Source of the DNA: Bacillota bacterium
GTDB taxonomy: Bacteria; Bacillota; Desulfitobacteriia; Desulfitobacteriales; Desulfitobacteriaceae
Direction of reading: 5' to 3'
DNA: 6,617 nucleotides
NCBI GenBank assembly: GCA_023390635.1
Contig: JAEWCM010000089.1
Span: 1-6,617, forward strand
The notes beneath the pieces are model-generated. The model was not told the origin of the DNA. It was given only the letters and a program-made list of their open reading frames with translations, and ran no database searches. Numbering within the stretch: position 1 is the first letter of the stretch; every line of letters starts with the position of its first letter. The position numbers and the translations under genes were made by a program. Positions 5,888 through 6,617 of the stretch are shown here, in pieces.

Positions 5888-6523
5888 TCACATAGCTTTT
5901 TCTATTGCTATATAAACATGATTAAAAATCGGTAAGCCGTTAGCCCACCACTTTAAGAAGTATTCCTCCGCCATTGTCCGATTCCCAGGACTATCAGAGT
6001 TCTCATCTTCTGCCCTGCCGGAATCGAAGAAATAAAGTTCATGCTTTTCGTTATCGTATCCCAGCATCGTCATGTAGTGCTGCCAAAACAGTCCATTTCC
6101 GACCAGTACAATGATTGGGGTATTTCCTTCCACGAGCCTTGTCTTTAATGAATCCAAATTTCCTTTATAAATAGTTGGACTATAGCCATGGGATTTTATA
6201 TATGAAAGTATCCCTTTGGGCAATACATAACCAGAAATCGGTATCTTATATCTAATTTTACCATAAACCTCTGAGCCTGTTTCATTTAGACCAAAGTTTC
6301 GGAGTACGAACGCTGTAGAAAATGCGGCACACTGATTTTTCCCCTGAAGTTCAAACCCTGTATTGACAGGCACTTCGAATCTATTGGGAAGATCGATTGA
6401 TTTAGATTCACTTTTGGGAAACGGTGATAGAAGGTAGATAGCGCCAAGTAGCACAAGACAGCCTGTCACACCAATCAGAAGCAGTATCCACTTTCTTTTC
6501 GCGGTTCCTCTATTTGGCCCCAT
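5888..6523 (-). CDS. Membrane-anchored C39-like cysteine peptidase (peptidase_C39_2 type)
   Basis: This 211-residue protein has a basic N-terminus, one hydrophobic segment (about 12-33) and an extracytoplasmic papain-like domain. The likely catalytic set is Q64 and C65 in G-K-N-Q-C-A-A-F, H149 in W-Q-H-Y-M-T-M-L-G-Y, and D167 in L-Y-F-F-D-S-G. That order and spacing match the C39-like family, whose best-known members cleave double-glycine leaders inside bacteriocin exporters. This one stands alone without an ABC transporter, as in the YvpB-like group of unknown substrate. V-T-G-C22 resembles a lipobox, but the hydrophobic run continues past the Cys, so a plain signal anchor is more likely. 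I chose the ATG at 6523 because GGAGG lies six bases upstream. An in-frame TTG at 6529 directly abuts the GGAGG and cannot be served by it. It is the first gene of the six-gene run. Confidence 0.83.
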   Translation of the reverse strand: MGPNRGTAKRKWILLLIGVTGCLVLLGAIYLLSPFPKSESKSIDLPNRFEVPVNTGFELQGKNQCAAFSTAFVLRNFGLNETGSEVYGKIRYKIPISGYVLPKGILSYIKSHGYSPTIYKGNLDSLKTRLVEGNTPIIVLVGNGLFWQHYMTMLGYDNEKHELYFFDSGRAEDENSDSPGNRTMAEEYFLKWWANGLPIFNHVYIAIEKAM

Positions 6524-6534
6524 TTTCAACCTCC
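6524..6534 (-). promoter_or_regulatory. Ribosome binding site deciding the ATG start of the C39-like peptidase
   Basis: The minus strand reads GGAGG (6534-6530), six bases (TTGAAA), then ATG. The spacing rules out the in-frame TTG at 6529 as the initiator. Confidence 0.75.
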
Positions 6535-6617
6535 AAAACTGTGGTTTCAGGTAACTTTTTTCCCAAACAGGGTTGAGATCGCCTCCGCTCTTGAAAAGAT
6601 TAATCTATATACTATTC
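6535..6617. other. Window edge upstream of the six-gene operon, no gene recognised
   Basis: The minus-strand frame of the peptidase stays open for about 27 codons above its ATG, back to a TAG, but contains no ATG or GTG. A TATATA near the edge could belong to a promoter whose -35 region lies outside the window. I cannot call a promoter or a terminator here. Confidence 0.3.

Overview
The window most likely comes from a mid-GC Gram-positive anaerobe of the Clostridia, with Desulfitobacterium or a close relative as my best guess. This is inference, from the GGAGG-type ribosome binding sites, the TTG start codons, and the pairing of a Tat-exported FAD reductase with an AgrC/AgrA-style two-component system. 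All nine protein genes lie on the minus strand, so transcription runs from the high coordinates to the low. I see no rRNA, tRNA, CRISPR array, insertion sequence or phage gene.

Region A (about 6530 down to 3078) is a tight run of six genes with gaps of 13 to 56 bases. In transcription order they are a membrane-anchored C39-like cysteine peptidase, a cupin, a secreted single-pass membrane protein of unknown function, a NUDIX hydrolase, a small polytopic membrane protein and a DinB-family protein. The spacing says operon, but the products do not form a pathway I recognise. Two are clearly aimed at the cell surface, one is an integral membrane protein, and three look like small cytoplasmic housekeeping or stress enzymes.

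Region B (3077 down to 831) is a regulatory module. A near-consensus sigma-A promoter (3006-3035) is followed by a leader of about 110 bases containing a perfect 8-bp inverted repeat. Then come a LytTR response regulator (TTG start) and a polytopic GHKL histidine kinase, coupled by a TAATG stop/start overlap. A strong intrinsic terminator (812-861) closes this unit.

Region C (733 down to the window edge) is the first 244 codons of a Tat-exported, FAD-dependent reductase of the fumarate reductase/flavocytochrome c flavoprotein type. Its short upstream region (734-830) contains an inverted repeat and a tandem 9-base repeat that could be regulator sites.

Working model (inference): the kinase senses a membrane-associated or external cue, possibly an organic electron acceptor. 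The LytTR regulator then switches on the adjacent exported reductase, which would use that acceptor in anaerobic respiration. The reductase seems to carry no heme of its own in the visible part, so a separate membrane electron donor is expected outside the window.
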